Assembly (NCBI GenBank): GCA_002329365.1
Contig: DCUB01000057.1
Location: 1 to 22,166 of the forward strand
Origin: Ruminococcaceae bacterium UBA1425
GTDB lineage: Bacteria > Bacillota > Clostridia > Oscillospirales > Acutalibacteraceae
DNA length: 22,166 nucleotides
Direction of reading: 5' to 3'
Position numbers and translations under genes: made by a program
Shown here: positions 13,168-20,818 of the stretch, one piece after another
How the letters are laid out: each line of letters begins with the position of its first letter
Numbering within the stretch: position 1 is the first letter of the stretch
The notes under the pieces: model-generated
Told to the model about the DNA's origin: nothing
Seen by the model: the letters and a program-made list of their open reading frames with translations, nothing else
Databases searched by the model: none

Positions 13168-14049
13168 TTGAATTTCAGAACCGACCTTGCTCTTGAAAGA
13201 AGCGAAGTTTACGGCAGCGAGCTGCCCGAGGGCATAAGCTGCGGCGTATCGGAAAAAGACGGCGTGAAAATTACGCGCATCGAGATTCAGAACGAAAAGG
13301 GCGTGCAGGCTATTGGTAAGCCGGTGGGCAAATATTACACCGTCGAGGTGCCTCCGTTTACAAAATCATCGCAGCTTTGTGACGGCAGACTTGACGCCGT
13401 TGCCGAAGCCCTGCGCGAGCTGCTGCCGACGGAGGGGACGGTGCTCGTCGCGGGACTCGGGAACAGCGACATAACGCCCGACGCCTTGGGACCGAAGTGC
13501 TCCGAACTGATTTTTGCGACGCGTCACATAGGAAAGGAGCTTGCGGATTCCACGGGGCTCGGAAACCTCCGCCCCGTCGCCAACATGATTCCCGGCGTTC
13601 TTGGAAAAACGGGGGTGGAAACGGGTGAAATCATCGCTGGCGCCGTAAGGTCAATCAAGCCGTCTGTCGTTATAACCGTCGACGCTCTTGCCGCAAGGCG
13701 CCTGTCAAGGCTTGGCCGCACGGTTCAGATGTCGGACACCGGAGTAATTCCCGGCTCGGGAGTGGGAAACGCAAGAACGGAGATAAGCGAAGCGTCTGTC
13801 GGCGTCCCCGTTATTTCGATAGGAGTGCCGACGGTCGTCGACGCCGCGACGCTTGCAAACGACCTGCTTTCGGACGGCGGCGACGAGGACATCAGGACAC
13901 GGCTGGAGCCGGAGGGGGCGCAGATGATGATTACCCCTCGTGAAATCGACCTGATGATTGACCGCGCGGCGCACCTTATCGCTATGTCCGTCAACATGGC
14001 GCTTCAGCCTCATATTTCACCCGAAGACATGCTTATGCTCGTATCGTAA
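13168..14049 (+). CDS. gpr: Spore germination protease GPR
   Basis: GPR degrades small acid-soluble spore proteins at germination. It is made as an inactive zymogen in the forespore and autoprocesses. The 293 residues match clostridial lengths. Family motifs are RTDLALE at 4-10, GLGNSDITPDALGP at 96-109, the GVLGKTGVET segment at 143-152, VDALAAR at 171-177, and SDTGVIPGSGVGN at 189-201. D105 and D172 correspond to the two Asp residues of the proposed active site (127 and 193 in the Bacillus megaterium enzyme). The start is TTG at 13168 with AAGAAGTG upstream, so the propeptide before the conserved RTD-LA processing site would be only about six residues, against 15 in B. megaterium. It is followed 90 bases later by spoIIP, a conserved order. 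A forespore promoter is expected, but I could not define one. Confidence 0.95.
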   Translation: MNFRTDLALERSEVYGSELPEGISCGVSEKDGVKITRIEIQNEKGVQAIGKPVGKYYTVEVPPFTKSSQLCDGRLDAVAEALRELLPTEGTVLVAGLGNSDITPDALGPKCSELIFATRHIGKELADSTGLGNLRPVANMIPGVLGKTGVETGEIIAGAVRSIKPSVVITVDALAARRLSRLGRTVQMSDTGVIPGSGVGNARTEISEASVGVPVISIGVPTVVDAATLANDLLSDGGDEDIRTRLEPEGAQMMITPREIDLMIDRAAHLIAMSVNMALQPHISPEDMLMLVS

Positions 14050-14139
14050 CAGTATAATATTTACCCCGTCCGCATATATAATTTTTATACAGGCGTGTTA
14101 AACATCTGTCGGACAAACTGTGCGGAGTGAGGCTTTAAG

Positions 14140-15258
14140 ATGAAGCGAATAAGCATACCGGAGCGTATAATGTCGCTGCTGACGGCAGCCGTTCTGCTGT
14201 CGGTGTTTCTGATTCCGCAGGAAGTAAAAAGAAAAGCCGCTCTCGCGTGTGCCTGCGCCGCGCTGCCCGAAGGAGGATTCTCATATATAAGAGATTATTA
14301 TATTTACGGTGAAGTTTCAGCGATATCGGCAAAACCATCACCGGAGGAATCCGGCGCGCAGGCAGACCTGACAGCGGAGCGTTCGGAGGATGTTACAAAA
14401 ACCCCGCAGGACATTCTTGACCTGATGAGCGAGGCAGTAAAAAATTCGGGCGACGACAAAAAGGACGGAAGCATCAGAGCGTGGACATATGACAAAGCAA
14501 GCGCGACCTCGGTATTCGGCAACGTGCTTGTCCGCAACGTCACCGACACAAAGCCGGTAAACATTGAAAAAATCCTAAAAGAAAACACGGACCTGAAGAT
14601 AACGGACAGGACAAAGCCGACGGTGCTGATATACCACACGCACACTACGGAGGGCTTTGAGCTTATCGACAGGGAGTGGTACGCGGCAGATAAAACTTCA
14701 AGGACGACAGACACGTCAAGGAACATCGTAAGGGTAGGGAAGGAGATAGCAAAAGAGCTTCAGGCGGCGGGCTTTAACGTGATTCACGACGAAACCGTTC
14801 ACGACACGAAATATTCCGGCGCGTATGACCGCTCAAGGGAAACCGTCCGCAAGTACCTGAAAAAATATCCGAGCATACAGATAACGCTCGACGTGCATAG
14901 GGACGCCATTCAGGAAAACAACGGAACGAAGGTAAAGCCCATTGCCAAAATCAACGGCAAAAAGGCGGCGCAGGTAATGATAATAACGGGCGCTCAGGAG
15001 GGCAGCGTTACCGGCTTCCCCGACTGGGAAAGCAATCTGCATTTTGCGCTTTCGCTTCAGAAGGCCTGCTCGGACTATTCGCCGGGGCTTATGCGGCCCG
15101 TGTTTTTCTGCCACAGGAAGTACAACATGGATATGACGAAGTATTCGCTGCTCGTCGAGTTCGGAAGCGACGCGAACACGCTCGATGAAGCGGCGTACGC
15201 GGGAAGGCTTTTCGGCAGGGGGCTTGCAAAGTTGCTTTCGGAGCATACCGTTACATAA
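14140..15258 (+). CDS. spoIIP: Stage II sporulation protein P, engulfment hydrolase
   Basis: SpoIIP is a membrane-anchored amidase and endopeptidase which, with SpoIID and SpoIIM, thins septal peptidoglycan so that the mother cell can engulf the forespore. It has 372 residues: one N-terminal membrane helix at about 11-26, a low-complexity linker to about 115, and the SpoIIP catalytic domain from about 120. Visible motifs are IYHTHTTEGFEL at 164-175, whose His and Glu are expected metal or catalytic residues, TLDVHRDA at 249-256, and LLVEFGSDANTLDEA near the end. GGAGTGAGG precedes the ATG at 14140 (the G-rich run ends about 8 bases upstream). A weak sigma-E-like pair lies at 14052-14080, GTATAA and CATATATA about 15 bases apart. 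Upstream is gpr; downstream is a small gene 20 bases away. Confidence 0.95.
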   Translation: MKRISIPERIMSLLTAAVLLSVFLIPQEVKRKAALACACAALPEGGFSYIRDYYIYGEVSAISAKPSPEESGAQADLTAERSEDVTKTPQDILDLMSEAVKNSGDDKKDGSIRAWTYDKASATSVFGNVLVRNVTDTKPVNIEKILKENTDLKITDRTKPTVLIYHTHTTEGFELIDREWYAADKTSRTTDTSRNIVRVGKEIAKELQAAGFNVIHDETVHDTKYSGAYDRSRETVRKYLKKYPSIQITLDVHRDAIQENNGTKVKPIAKINGKKAAQVMIITGAQEGSVTGFPDWESNLHFALSLQKACSDYSPGLMRPVFFCHRKYNMDMTKYSLLVEFGSDANTLDEAAYAGRLFGRGLAKLLSEHTVT

Positions 15259-15278
15259 AGGAAAGGACTGATACGAAA

Positions 15279-15605
15279 ATGAAAGTCAACAACAAAGGAA
15301 CATCGGCCACAAGAATATGGAGGGCATACGCCGTCGCGCTGCTCGTTTGCATGTGCGTAACGGCGTTTGCATGCGGTATTGCTGCGGCGGACGTGAACAC
15401 AAGGACGATTGTCGGGGGCAGCGGCGGCGCGGTAGCGGCGGGAAGCCAGAACGAAAACAGCATTACTTTGAGTGTTGATGAAAAGACCTTCAGCATGAAT
15501 ATCCCCGACGATTTTCGCAGGTTTATAAAACTGATTCCCGCTCCTCTCGGAAATATAATCGCATTGCCAGAATGTATAGCGGAGCTTATTGAAAGCTATA
15601 TTTAG
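15279..15605 (+). CDS. Small membrane or secreted protein, unknown, downstream of spoIIP
   Basis: This 108-residue protein is not recognised. It has a basic N-terminus, a hydrophobic segment at about 15-37 that could be a signal peptide (possible cleavage after A-A-A) or an anchor, and a Gly/Ala-rich stretch V-G-G-S-G-G-A-V-A-A-G. It ends with a short folded-looking part containing LSVDEKTFSMNIPDDF and an amphipathic C-terminus. GGAAAGG lies about 9-15 bases upstream of the ATG. It starts 20 bases after spoIIP with no terminator between, so a shared transcript, and hence sporulation expression, is likely but inferred. No clear terminator follows. Confidence 0.75.
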   Translation: MKVNNKGTSATRIWRAYAVALLVCMCVTAFACGIAAADVNTRTIVGGSGGAVAAGSQNENSITLSVDEKTFSMNIPDDFRRFIKLIPAPLGNIIALPECIAELIESYI

Positions 15606-15708
15606 GAAAAGAAAATGCGATTGTGCAAAAGCAACAAAACACATGTTTTTATTTTGTCAATAGTTACGGTATCGGAAAAAAATAAATATAAATTATTATA
15701 AAATACTA

Positions 15709-15737
15709 TTGCCAAAGCATGCATAATAGTTTATAAT
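15709..15737 (+). promoter_or_regulatory. Sigma-A promoter of the secreted-protein array
   Basis: TTGCCA (15709-15714), exactly 17 bases, then consensus TATAAT (15732-15737). The start is near 15744, just before the hairpin at 15748-15779. This is a vegetative-type promoter, unlike the sporulation genes before it. Confidence 0.75.
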
Positions 15738-15747
15738 AATGTAGTAT

Positions 15748-15779
15748 CGTGGCGAGTATGGGCTTTTCTTATCGCCACG
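15748..15779 (+). promoter_or_regulatory. Stem-loop at the 5' end of the array leader
   Basis: CGTGGCGA (15748-15755) and TCGCCACG (15772-15779) pair perfectly around a 16-base loop within the first 10 bases or so of the predicted transcript. There is no T run. The location suggests an mRNA-stabilising hairpin or a regulatory element. Confidence 0.55.
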
Positions 15780-15818
15780 TCAGCTGCTTTATTTATTTGC
15801 AAAAAAGGAGGAAAAACG

Positions 15819-16670
15819 ATGAAAAAATTTGTTGCCGCACTGCTCGCGGTACTGCTTACGGCAGGTGTATGTGCCGTTTCAGTCGTTGCAGAGGAACCGT
15901 CAGAAAGCACGACGTACAAATCTTTAGACTTAATATTTCCCAAATTAAACAGGTACACCGACAAGGATGTTACGGTGCTTAAGCCGGGCGATGTGGTTAG
16001 TTTCGAAACCAGGACGAGAGAAATCGAAGTAAAATTCTATGCGGACGCGCTCAGCATTCCATACAGCGAAATAGTAAACCTTAAGTGGAAGGCTTATGTC
16101 GATTCGCTCGGACCAGTCACCCGGTTTGCGCAGAGTCCAAATAAGTACAAAATCTTCCGTTATTATTTTAAATACAATTCTCCGACCTTAGTCAACTTCA
16201 CCATTTCCCCTCTTAATTCCGAGGAACATAAGTTTACAGCCATTGACGGCGGGGAATTTGTCTGGGGAACATTCCCCATAGACTATTGCCTTAAGGAAGA
16301 AAACGGCAGCGACGCCAAGTTCCTCGGGTGGATAGTCAGAAATGTAACAAACGGCTCAAGCAAGTCAACGCTTGACCTGTACGCTTACTGGGACAGAACC
16401 CCTTCAGGCGACACCACCACCGAAACAACGAAGCCTCCCGAAACAACCACCAACCCCGACGACGCAAACAAATCGGACATTATGAAAGCTCTGGATAAGT
16501 TTTTTAACTTGTTTTCCGGTAACAATGAGTATGACACAAAAGACTGGAGATATTATCTCACTTTACTCCCGGGGCTTCCGGCTCTGCTTTTAGGCTTTAT
16601 CTATGCACTACTGCAGGACAGCGAAAACATAAAGAAAGTATATAACTTTTTCGGAATTAAGGTGGATTAA
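15819..16670 (+). CDS. Secreted InlB-repeat-like protein A, membrane-anchored
   Basis: First of four tandem paralogs. The 283 residues comprise a signal peptide 1-24 (cleavage after VVA), a conserved KPGDVV element at 55-60, and an extracellular region ending in KFLGWIV (167-173) and LYAYWDRT (187-194). That spacing of F-x-G-W, a variable turn and L-x-A-x-W resembles the end of an InlB B-type (Listeria-Bacteroides) repeat. A Thr/Pro linker (about 195-215) follows, then a membrane helix at about 246-266 and a short tail. The linker plus helix suggest a surface protein held in the membrane with its domain outside. The start has AAGGAGG 7 bases upstream. The next gene begins 12 bases after the stop. 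Function is unknown; binding or adhesion is only a guess from the repeat type. Confidence 0.85.
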   Translation: MKKFVAALLAVLLTAGVCAVSVVAEEPSESTTYKSLDLIFPKLNRYTDKDVTVLKPGDVVSFETRTREIEVKFYADALSIPYSEIVNLKWKAYVDSLGPVTRFAQSPNKYKIFRYYFKYNSPTLVNFTISPLNSEEHKFTAIDGGEFVWGTFPIDYCLKEENGSDAKFLGWIVRNVTNGSSKSTLDLYAYWDRTPSGDTTTETTKPPETTTNPDDANKSDIMKALDKFFNLFSGNNEYDTKDWRYYLTLLPGLPALLLGFIYALLQDSENIKKVYNFFGIKVD

Positions 16671-16682
16671 GGAGGAATCAGC

Positions 16683-17285
16683 ATGACTAAAAGAATACTG
16701 TCCGCATTATTGGCGTTCACCCTTTTGTTCGGTGCCTGCTCGGTTGCCGCGTCCGCCGAGGATGCTTCAGAGCCTAATTCCGAGGGCGCCGTTCATAAGA
16801 TGAGTGAAATAGTCGCCGCGTTCAAGGCAAAAGAAACTTATACCGTTCAGCCGGGCGACACAATCGAGCTTGACGAAACCGCAAGCGAAGTGCTTATTGT
16901 AGACTACCTTACCGATAACAAGGACGGCTCAAAATCTGTAAGCGACGGAAATTTCACATTTTTCAGGGACAACAACCAGAGAACGGGCTACATAGTTAAG
17001 GCGATAGGCGAAAAAACAACCTATGCCGACGACGCAGACAAACCCGATAAGGAAATCGATTTCAGCAACCCTTACGGCTACGCTTTCAAATGCTGGAAGG
17101 TTACTTACGCGTATTCTGAAAGCAATTTCAATCAGATAAAATTTACGGCGGTGTGGGACATTCCCGTGCTTGAGGGCTGGGAAGGCTTTCTCGCGATGGT
17201 GAAGTCGTATCTGAAAACTGTAATCGACTATCTCTTTGCTTATATTTCCGACTGGTCAAAAAGAATGGTCGAATATTTCGGCTAA
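16683..17285 (+). CDS. Secreted InlB-repeat-like protein B
   Basis: Second paralog, 200 residues. The signal peptide spans 1-25 (cleavage after ASA); a Cys at 19 inside it is not in a good lipobox. YTVQPGDTIEL at 53-63 is the counterpart of the KPGD element in protein A. It looks like the first strand of a LysM, but no LysM domain follows. FKCWKV at 135-140 and FTAVWDI at 154-160 form the shared F-x-[GC]-W ... A-x-W-D signature. The C-terminus (about 164-200) is an amphipathic aromatic helix ending DWSKRMVEYFG, instead of the linker and membrane helix of protein A. GGAGG is 7 bases before the ATG. It lies 12 bases after gene A and 16 before gene C. Confidence 0.85.
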   Translation: MTKRILSALLAFTLLFGACSVAASAEDASEPNSEGAVHKMSEIVAAFKAKETYTVQPGDTIELDETASEVLIVDYLTDNKDGSKSVSDGNFTFFRDNNQRTGYIVKAIGEKTTYADDADKPDKEIDFSNPYGYAFKCWKVTYAYSESNFNQIKFTAVWDIPVLEGWEGFLAMVKSYLKTVIDYLFAYISDWSKRMVEYFG

Positions 17286-17301
17286 TTGGAGGAATAGCAA
17301 C

Positions 17302-18000
17302 ATGAAAAAAGCGCTTGCGATAATTTTTGCCGCGGTAACCGTTTTTGGCTGCTTCGGCATTTCGGTCTGCGCGGAAGAACCCACAACAACGCCTTCGGGC
17401 TTCTATGTCGGACAGGTGCTGAGTGTGGGAGACACCTTCTCCTCGTATTACGGAGCCAATATTTGCTCTGTGACTTACAGAATCAATGAAAACGAGGTTG
17501 AAAACGTGACAAGCAAGCTCGGCAGTAAGTACTCGCCCGAGCTGACGCTGACACAGTTCCGTGACAGCATAACCGGCGGTTTTACAACGGAGTACGGCGG
17601 AATATATACAATCAAGGGCTACGGCGACGCTGTCAATAGCATGATGGACAATAAAGGCGTGTTCGTAAAGGCAAACGACATCAATACAGGCGGAGATGAG
17701 GATTTTTCCATTAATATTGATTATAAGTATTCCGAGACGACGCTGTTAGACTATATGTCTATCTCCGGATGGACCGTGGTGAATGTCAAGGATACAAGCG
17801 AGGAAATAGAAATTACTCTTGAGGCTGTCTGGGCGACGCGCGAGCCGACAAAGTTGGAGGCGTTTGCCGAGTCCCTTTATGCCAGATATCTTGTTATACG
17901 CGATATTATCCGCGATATATTCGGAAACTACATGTTGGAAGCTCTGCCGAAGTTTCTTGCAAGGTGGGCTCAGTTTCTGAAAGATATTTCCAAGGTATAA
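17302..18000 (+). CDS. Secreted InlB-repeat-like protein C
   Basis: Third paralog, 232 residues. The signal peptide spans 1-24 (cleavage after VCA, giving mature EEP as in protein A). LSVGDTF at 40-46 replaces the PGDT element. The family signature is SISGWTVV at 153-160 and LEAVWATR at 173-180. After it comes a long helical tail (about 183-232) rich in Arg, Leu and aromatic residues, ending RWAQFLKDISKV. GGAGG is 9 bases before the ATG at 17302; a longer in-frame reading begins inside gene B and is rejected. The middle region differs strongly from its neighbours, so the paralogs are old or fast-evolving rather than recent duplicates. Confidence 0.85.
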   Translation: MKKALAIIFAAVTVFGCFGISVCAEEPTTTPSGFYVGQVLSVGDTFSSYYGANICSVTYRINENEVENVTSKLGSKYSPELTLTQFRDSITGGFTTEYGGIYTIKGYGDAVNSMMDNKGVFVKANDINTGGDEDFSINIDYKYSETTLLDYMSISGWTVVNVKDTSEEIEITLEAVWATREPTKLEAFAESLYARYLVIRDIIRDIFGNYMLEALPKFLARWAQFLKDISKV

Positions 18001-18048
18001 AGGTTTTGCAATATACATAATGTACCGTGAAAGGAATGAGTATCAATT

Positions 18049-18879
18049 ATGATAAAAAAGCTTCTGGCTGTTTTTCTTGCCATGCTTGTGGTTCTCGGAA
18101 CGTGTGCCGTATTTGCCGCGGCCGACGAGCCTGTTTATGAAGCTGATTACAGAATAATGCGAGACAAAGACTTCACCACTATAACAGAATACACCGAGGG
18201 CAACGCCAAAGCGACGATTCTGTATCCCGGAGATACCATCTTTCTCCAGAACGGAGAAACTACAAACGTTGCATATTACCCTGATGTAGACGCCAACGTC
18301 GCCGGAGATTGGGTTGCCCAGGATGCCAGTCTGACGGCATTCAGCCTTTCGGCAAGGGTTTCCTACACAGACGAGGTTCCGAAGGCAAGATTCGTCGCCA
18401 ACAACAATACCTACACAGTACTCGGTCTTGACCAAAAGGTCAACGCAGGCACGGCAAACGAGGCGTCGTTCGACTTCACAATCTGTTACCCCGAAAGCAA
18501 CACTTTTGTAGGCTGGGTTGTTCATTCCTATGTGTTCGGCGCAAACAACAAGATTAACCTCTACGCGCTCTGGGATAAGAAGGTAGGCGAAGACTACGGT
18601 CAAACAGATGAAAAGGACGATTTAACCACAATCCTCGACACCAACTTCACGTGGATACAAAAGCTGATGGCGCCGGTTCTTGCTTACAACAAGCAGCTCA
18701 TGAACTCAATCCTCGACAGCCTTCAGGCAAAGCTCGACGAAATGACGGGTACCGAAACGGAGGATAACGGAGATATCGGAGCATATCGGGCGGCTTTCCA
18801 ATCCTTTACAATCGCTGTCGAAATACTTGCGCGCTGGCTCGATTCATGGGTTACTCCGATAATGAATCTTTTCGACTGA
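18049..18879 (+). CDS. Secreted InlB-repeat-like protein D
   Basis: Fourth paralog, 276 residues. The signal peptide spans 1-24 (cleavage after FAA). ILYPGDTIFL at 57-66 is the conserved N-terminal element. NTFVGWVV at 151-158 and LYALWDKK at 171-178 are the family signature and the closest match to protein A. The tail is the longest of the four: about 100 residues of predicted helix with an acidic break near 231-243, ending EILARWLDSWVTPIMNLFD. The ribosome binding site (AAAGGAATGAG) is weaker and further from the ATG than in genes A-C, and the gap to gene C is 48 bases, so expression may be lower. A strong terminator closes the array 20 bases later. Confidence 0.85.
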   Translation: MIKKLLAVFLAMLVVLGTCAVFAAADEPVYEADYRIMRDKDFTTITEYTEGNAKATILYPGDTIFLQNGETTNVAYYPDVDANVAGDWVAQDASLTAFSLSARVSYTDEVPKARFVANNNTYTVLGLDQKVNAGTANEASFDFTICYPESNTFVGWVVHSYVFGANNKINLYALWDKKVGEDYGQTDEKDDLTTILDTNFTWIQKLMAPVLAYNKQLMNSILDSLQAKLDEMTGTETEDNGDIGAYRAAFQSFTIAVEILARWLDSWVTPIMNLFD

Positions 18880-18898
18880 CAAAGCTTTACAAATCTTA

Positions 18899-18943
18899 CC
18901 CCCGGTTATTCAGAAGCATCTGAAAACTGGGGGGTTCTTTTTA
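18899..18943 (+). terminator. Terminator of the secreted-protein array
   Basis: CCCCCGGTTaTTCAGA pairs with TCTGAAAACTGGGGG across a 4-base loop (AGCA) with an internal mismatch, followed by TTCTTTTT. It ends 25 bases before the MFS start, so MFS expression would need read-through or a promoter inside gene D. Confidence 0.85.
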
Positions 18944-18968
18944 ATTGAAACGTCAAAGGGGTTTGCCG

Positions 18969-20252
18969 ATGGGACGTGAAGTATCCTACAAAAGCACAAT
19001 AGTCGCATGCTATATCGGAAATATTACTATGGCGGCTATTACAAACTTTCTTCCGATAATATTTATCACGCTGCGCGGCCGGTTCGGACTTTCCTTTTCG
19101 CAGCTCGGCGCGCTCACCTTTATTAATTTCATAACTCAGGTCACCGTCGACTTTTCCGTCGGCCCGCTTGTTGACAAATACGGCTTCCGCCGTTTTATAT
19201 TGGCTTCCGCAATATTGACTGTTACGGGGTTTACTCTTTTTGCGTCCGCTCCGTGGATAGCCGACAGGCCGTACCCGCTGTTTATCGCGGCAACAGTTAT
19301 TTTTTCCGGCTCGTGCGGTCTGCTTGAGCTGCTGCTTTCACCGATAGTCAACTCCGTCCCGACAGAAGAGAAGACAAAAGCGTTAAGTATGCTGCACGCC
19401 TTTTATTGCTGGGGCGTAATATTTGTTGTGCTCGTGTCGACGGTTGCGTTAAGGCTTTTGGGAAGCGACAGATGGCAGTTTGTAATGCTTTTGTGGATTA
19501 TTGTGCCGATAATAGATTTTTTCATGTTTTTAAAGGTGCCGCTGGCTCCACCCGTGCCGGAGGAAAAGCGTCAGGGCTTTAGTCAGCTCTGTAACAAAAA
19601 AATATTTCTGCTGCTGTGCTTTGCTATACTTTGCGGCGCCGCGTCGGAGCTTGCCGTCGCTCAGTGGGCGTCGGCGTTTGTCGAAAAGGGCCTCGGCGTG
19701 TCAAAGCTGTTCGGCGATATAGTCGGCGTGTGCGGCTTTGCTTTAATGATGGGTGTCGGGCGCGTTATTCTCGGCAAAAAGGGCGGCTCGGAAAAAATTG
19801 ACCTTAATATCGTCCTTATGGTCTGCTTTGCAATGTCAGCCGTTTTCTATGTCGTTGCCGCACTGTCGGGAAGCAGCGCCGTGTCGTTAATCGCCTGCGC
19901 CGTCACGGGGCTAAGCGTCAGCACTCTTTGGCCGGGAATGCTTGTCGCCGCGACAAGGGTGTATCCGCTTGCGGGCGCGTGGATGTTTGCCGTAATGTCG
20001 GGCTTCGGCGACACGGGAGGAGCGGCTGCCCCGTGGCTGGCGGGAAAAATAGCCGACGCTGTTCAGGTTATGCCCGCGGCTCTCGAATACTGTTCCGCGT
20101 CAGGAACCGATATAGAGCAGCTCGGGCTTAAATCAGGCTTGCTTATAAGCGCGGTTTTTCCCGTAATCGGGTTTTTTATCATGCTTTCTGTAATAAATGA
20201 GTGCAAAATTTACAAAAATAGTAGACAACGGTCGAAAAAAGTAGTACAATAG
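18969..20252 (+). CDS. MFS transporter, sugar-permease-like
   Basis: A 427-residue polytopic membrane protein of the major facilitator superfamily, with about 12 hydrophobic segments in two halves. The loop between helices 2 and 3 carries the MFS signature as GPLVDKYGFRR. The second half begins after a central cytoplasmic loop (PEEKRQGFSQLCNKK) and contains ASELAVAQWASAFVEKGLGVS, a segment typical of FucP/GlcP-like members. The substrate cannot be fixed. The ATG at 18969 has AAAGGGG 8 bases upstream; the earlier in-frame TTG at 18945 sits on the end of the terminator and is rejected. No own promoter was identified. Confidence 0.88.
   Translation: MGREVSYKSTIVACYIGNITMAAITNFLPIIFITLRGRFGLSFSQLGALTFINFITQVTVDFSVGPLVDKYGFRRFILASAILTVTGFTLFASAPWIADRPYPLFIAATVIFSGSCGLLELLLSPIVNSVPTEEKTKALSMLHAFYCWGVIFVVLVSTVALRLLGSDRWQFVMLLWIIVPIIDFFMFLKVPLAPPVPEEKRQGFSQLCNKKIFLLLCFAILCGAASELAVAQWASAFVEKGLGVSKLFGDIVGVCGFALMMGVGRVILGKKGGSEKIDLNIVLMVCFAMSAVFYVVAALSGSSAVSLIACAVTGLSVSTLWPGMLVAATRVYPLAGAWMFAVMSGFGDTGGAAAPWLAGKIADAVQVMPAALEYCSASGTDIEQLGLKSGLLISAVFPVIGFFIMLSVINECKIYKNSRQRSKKVVQ
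20222..20250 (+). promoter_or_regulatory. Candidate sigma-A promoter for the lipocalin-like gene
   Basis: TAGACA (20222-20227), 17 bases, TACAAT (20245-20250), each one or two bases from consensus. It overlaps the end of the MFS gene and gives a leader of about 33 bases to the ATG at 20290. Confidence 0.5.
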
Positions 20253-20289
20253 TTATACAATTTGAATTTAACAGAATGGGATGGTAATT

Positions 20290-20637
20290 ATGAAAAAATA
20301 CCTCATTGCCGCTCTTGTGATAGTGATCGCGGGTGCAAGCATCTTGTGTTATGTTCAAAGCAAGAAGCCCGAAAATCAAATTATCGGTCAGTGGACAGGA
20401 AAATATGAAATCGGCAGCTTTGATTTCAGAAAAGACGGAACGGTTACTATCGGCTTCGCCAGCCTGTCTGCCGAGGGCGAGTATAAGATGGATACCGAAA
20501 ATTCCATTCTCTCAATAAAGTATACTCTTTTAGGCATTTCTTATACGAAAAACTACAATTTTTCTATCGAAGAAGACATGTTGACGCTTACGGACCAGTT
20601 GTTTACAGGTTATAAATTGTATTATAACAGGGTATAA
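20290..20637 (+). CDS. Small anchored lipocalin-like domain protein, unknown
   Basis: A 115-residue protein with an N-terminal hydrophobic segment (about 5-22, an anchor or uncleaved signal) and then a single small beta-rich domain. The domain opens IIGQWTGKYEIGSFDFRKDG and continues in alternating strands to LTLTDQLF and the end. The pattern W-x-G ... F-x-F-x-x-D-G-x-V is that of small lipocalin-like or DUF5640-type domains often exported by Clostridia; the ligand is unknown. A Cys near residue 20 is not in a convincing lipobox. The ATG at 20290 with GGGATGG just upstream is preferred over the ATG at 20281. It has its own candidate promoter and a terminator, so it is probably a single-gene unit. 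Confidence 0.78.
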   Translation: MKKYLIAALVIVIAGASILCYVQSKKPENQIIGQWTGKYEIGSFDFRKDGTVTIGFASLSAEGEYKMDTENSILSIKYTLLGISYTKNYNFSIEEDMLTLTDQLFTGYKLYYNRV

Positions 20638-20664
20638 AAAATTTTATGTGTCACCTATAAAAGG

Positions 20665-20693
20665 CAGGCGCGTTTACGCGTCTGTTTTTTTAT
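20665..20693 (+). terminator. Terminator of the lipocalin-like gene
   Basis: CAGGCGCG (20665-20672), TTTA loop, CGCGTCTG (20677-20684) with one G-T pair, followed by seven T residues. Confidence 0.85.
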
Positions 20694-20771
20694 TACACGT
20701 CTTCAAAAATATTTAACGTTGTCTTTAAAATTACCTCAAATATTATGACTTAAAGAGGTCAAATTATTAAA

Positions 20772-20818
20772 GCGCCGATAAAACGTCAATAATTAAAAAA
20801 AGATTTTTGACGCGGCGC
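20772..20818 (+). promoter_or_regulatory. Bulged stem-loop in the spoIVB upstream region
   Basis: GCGCCG (20772-20777) and CGTCAA (20784-20789) pair with the contiguous TTGACGCGGCGC (20807-20818), leaving a six-base one-sided bulge (ATAAAA) and a 17-base A-rich loop. It ends 27 bases before the spoIVB ATG and has no T run on the plus strand. It may be a leader structure, or a weak minus-direction terminator. Confidence 0.45.

Noticed and set aside
14052..14080. Sigma-E promoter before spoIIP
   Set aside because: GTATAA and CATATATA are at a plausible distance but each misses consensus positions, and the region is AT-rich; it is mentioned under spoIIP only.
16833..16875. LysM domain in secreted protein B (YTVQPGDTI)
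   Set aside because: Only the first strand resembles LysM; the required helix and second half are absent, and the paralogs keep only the GD element.
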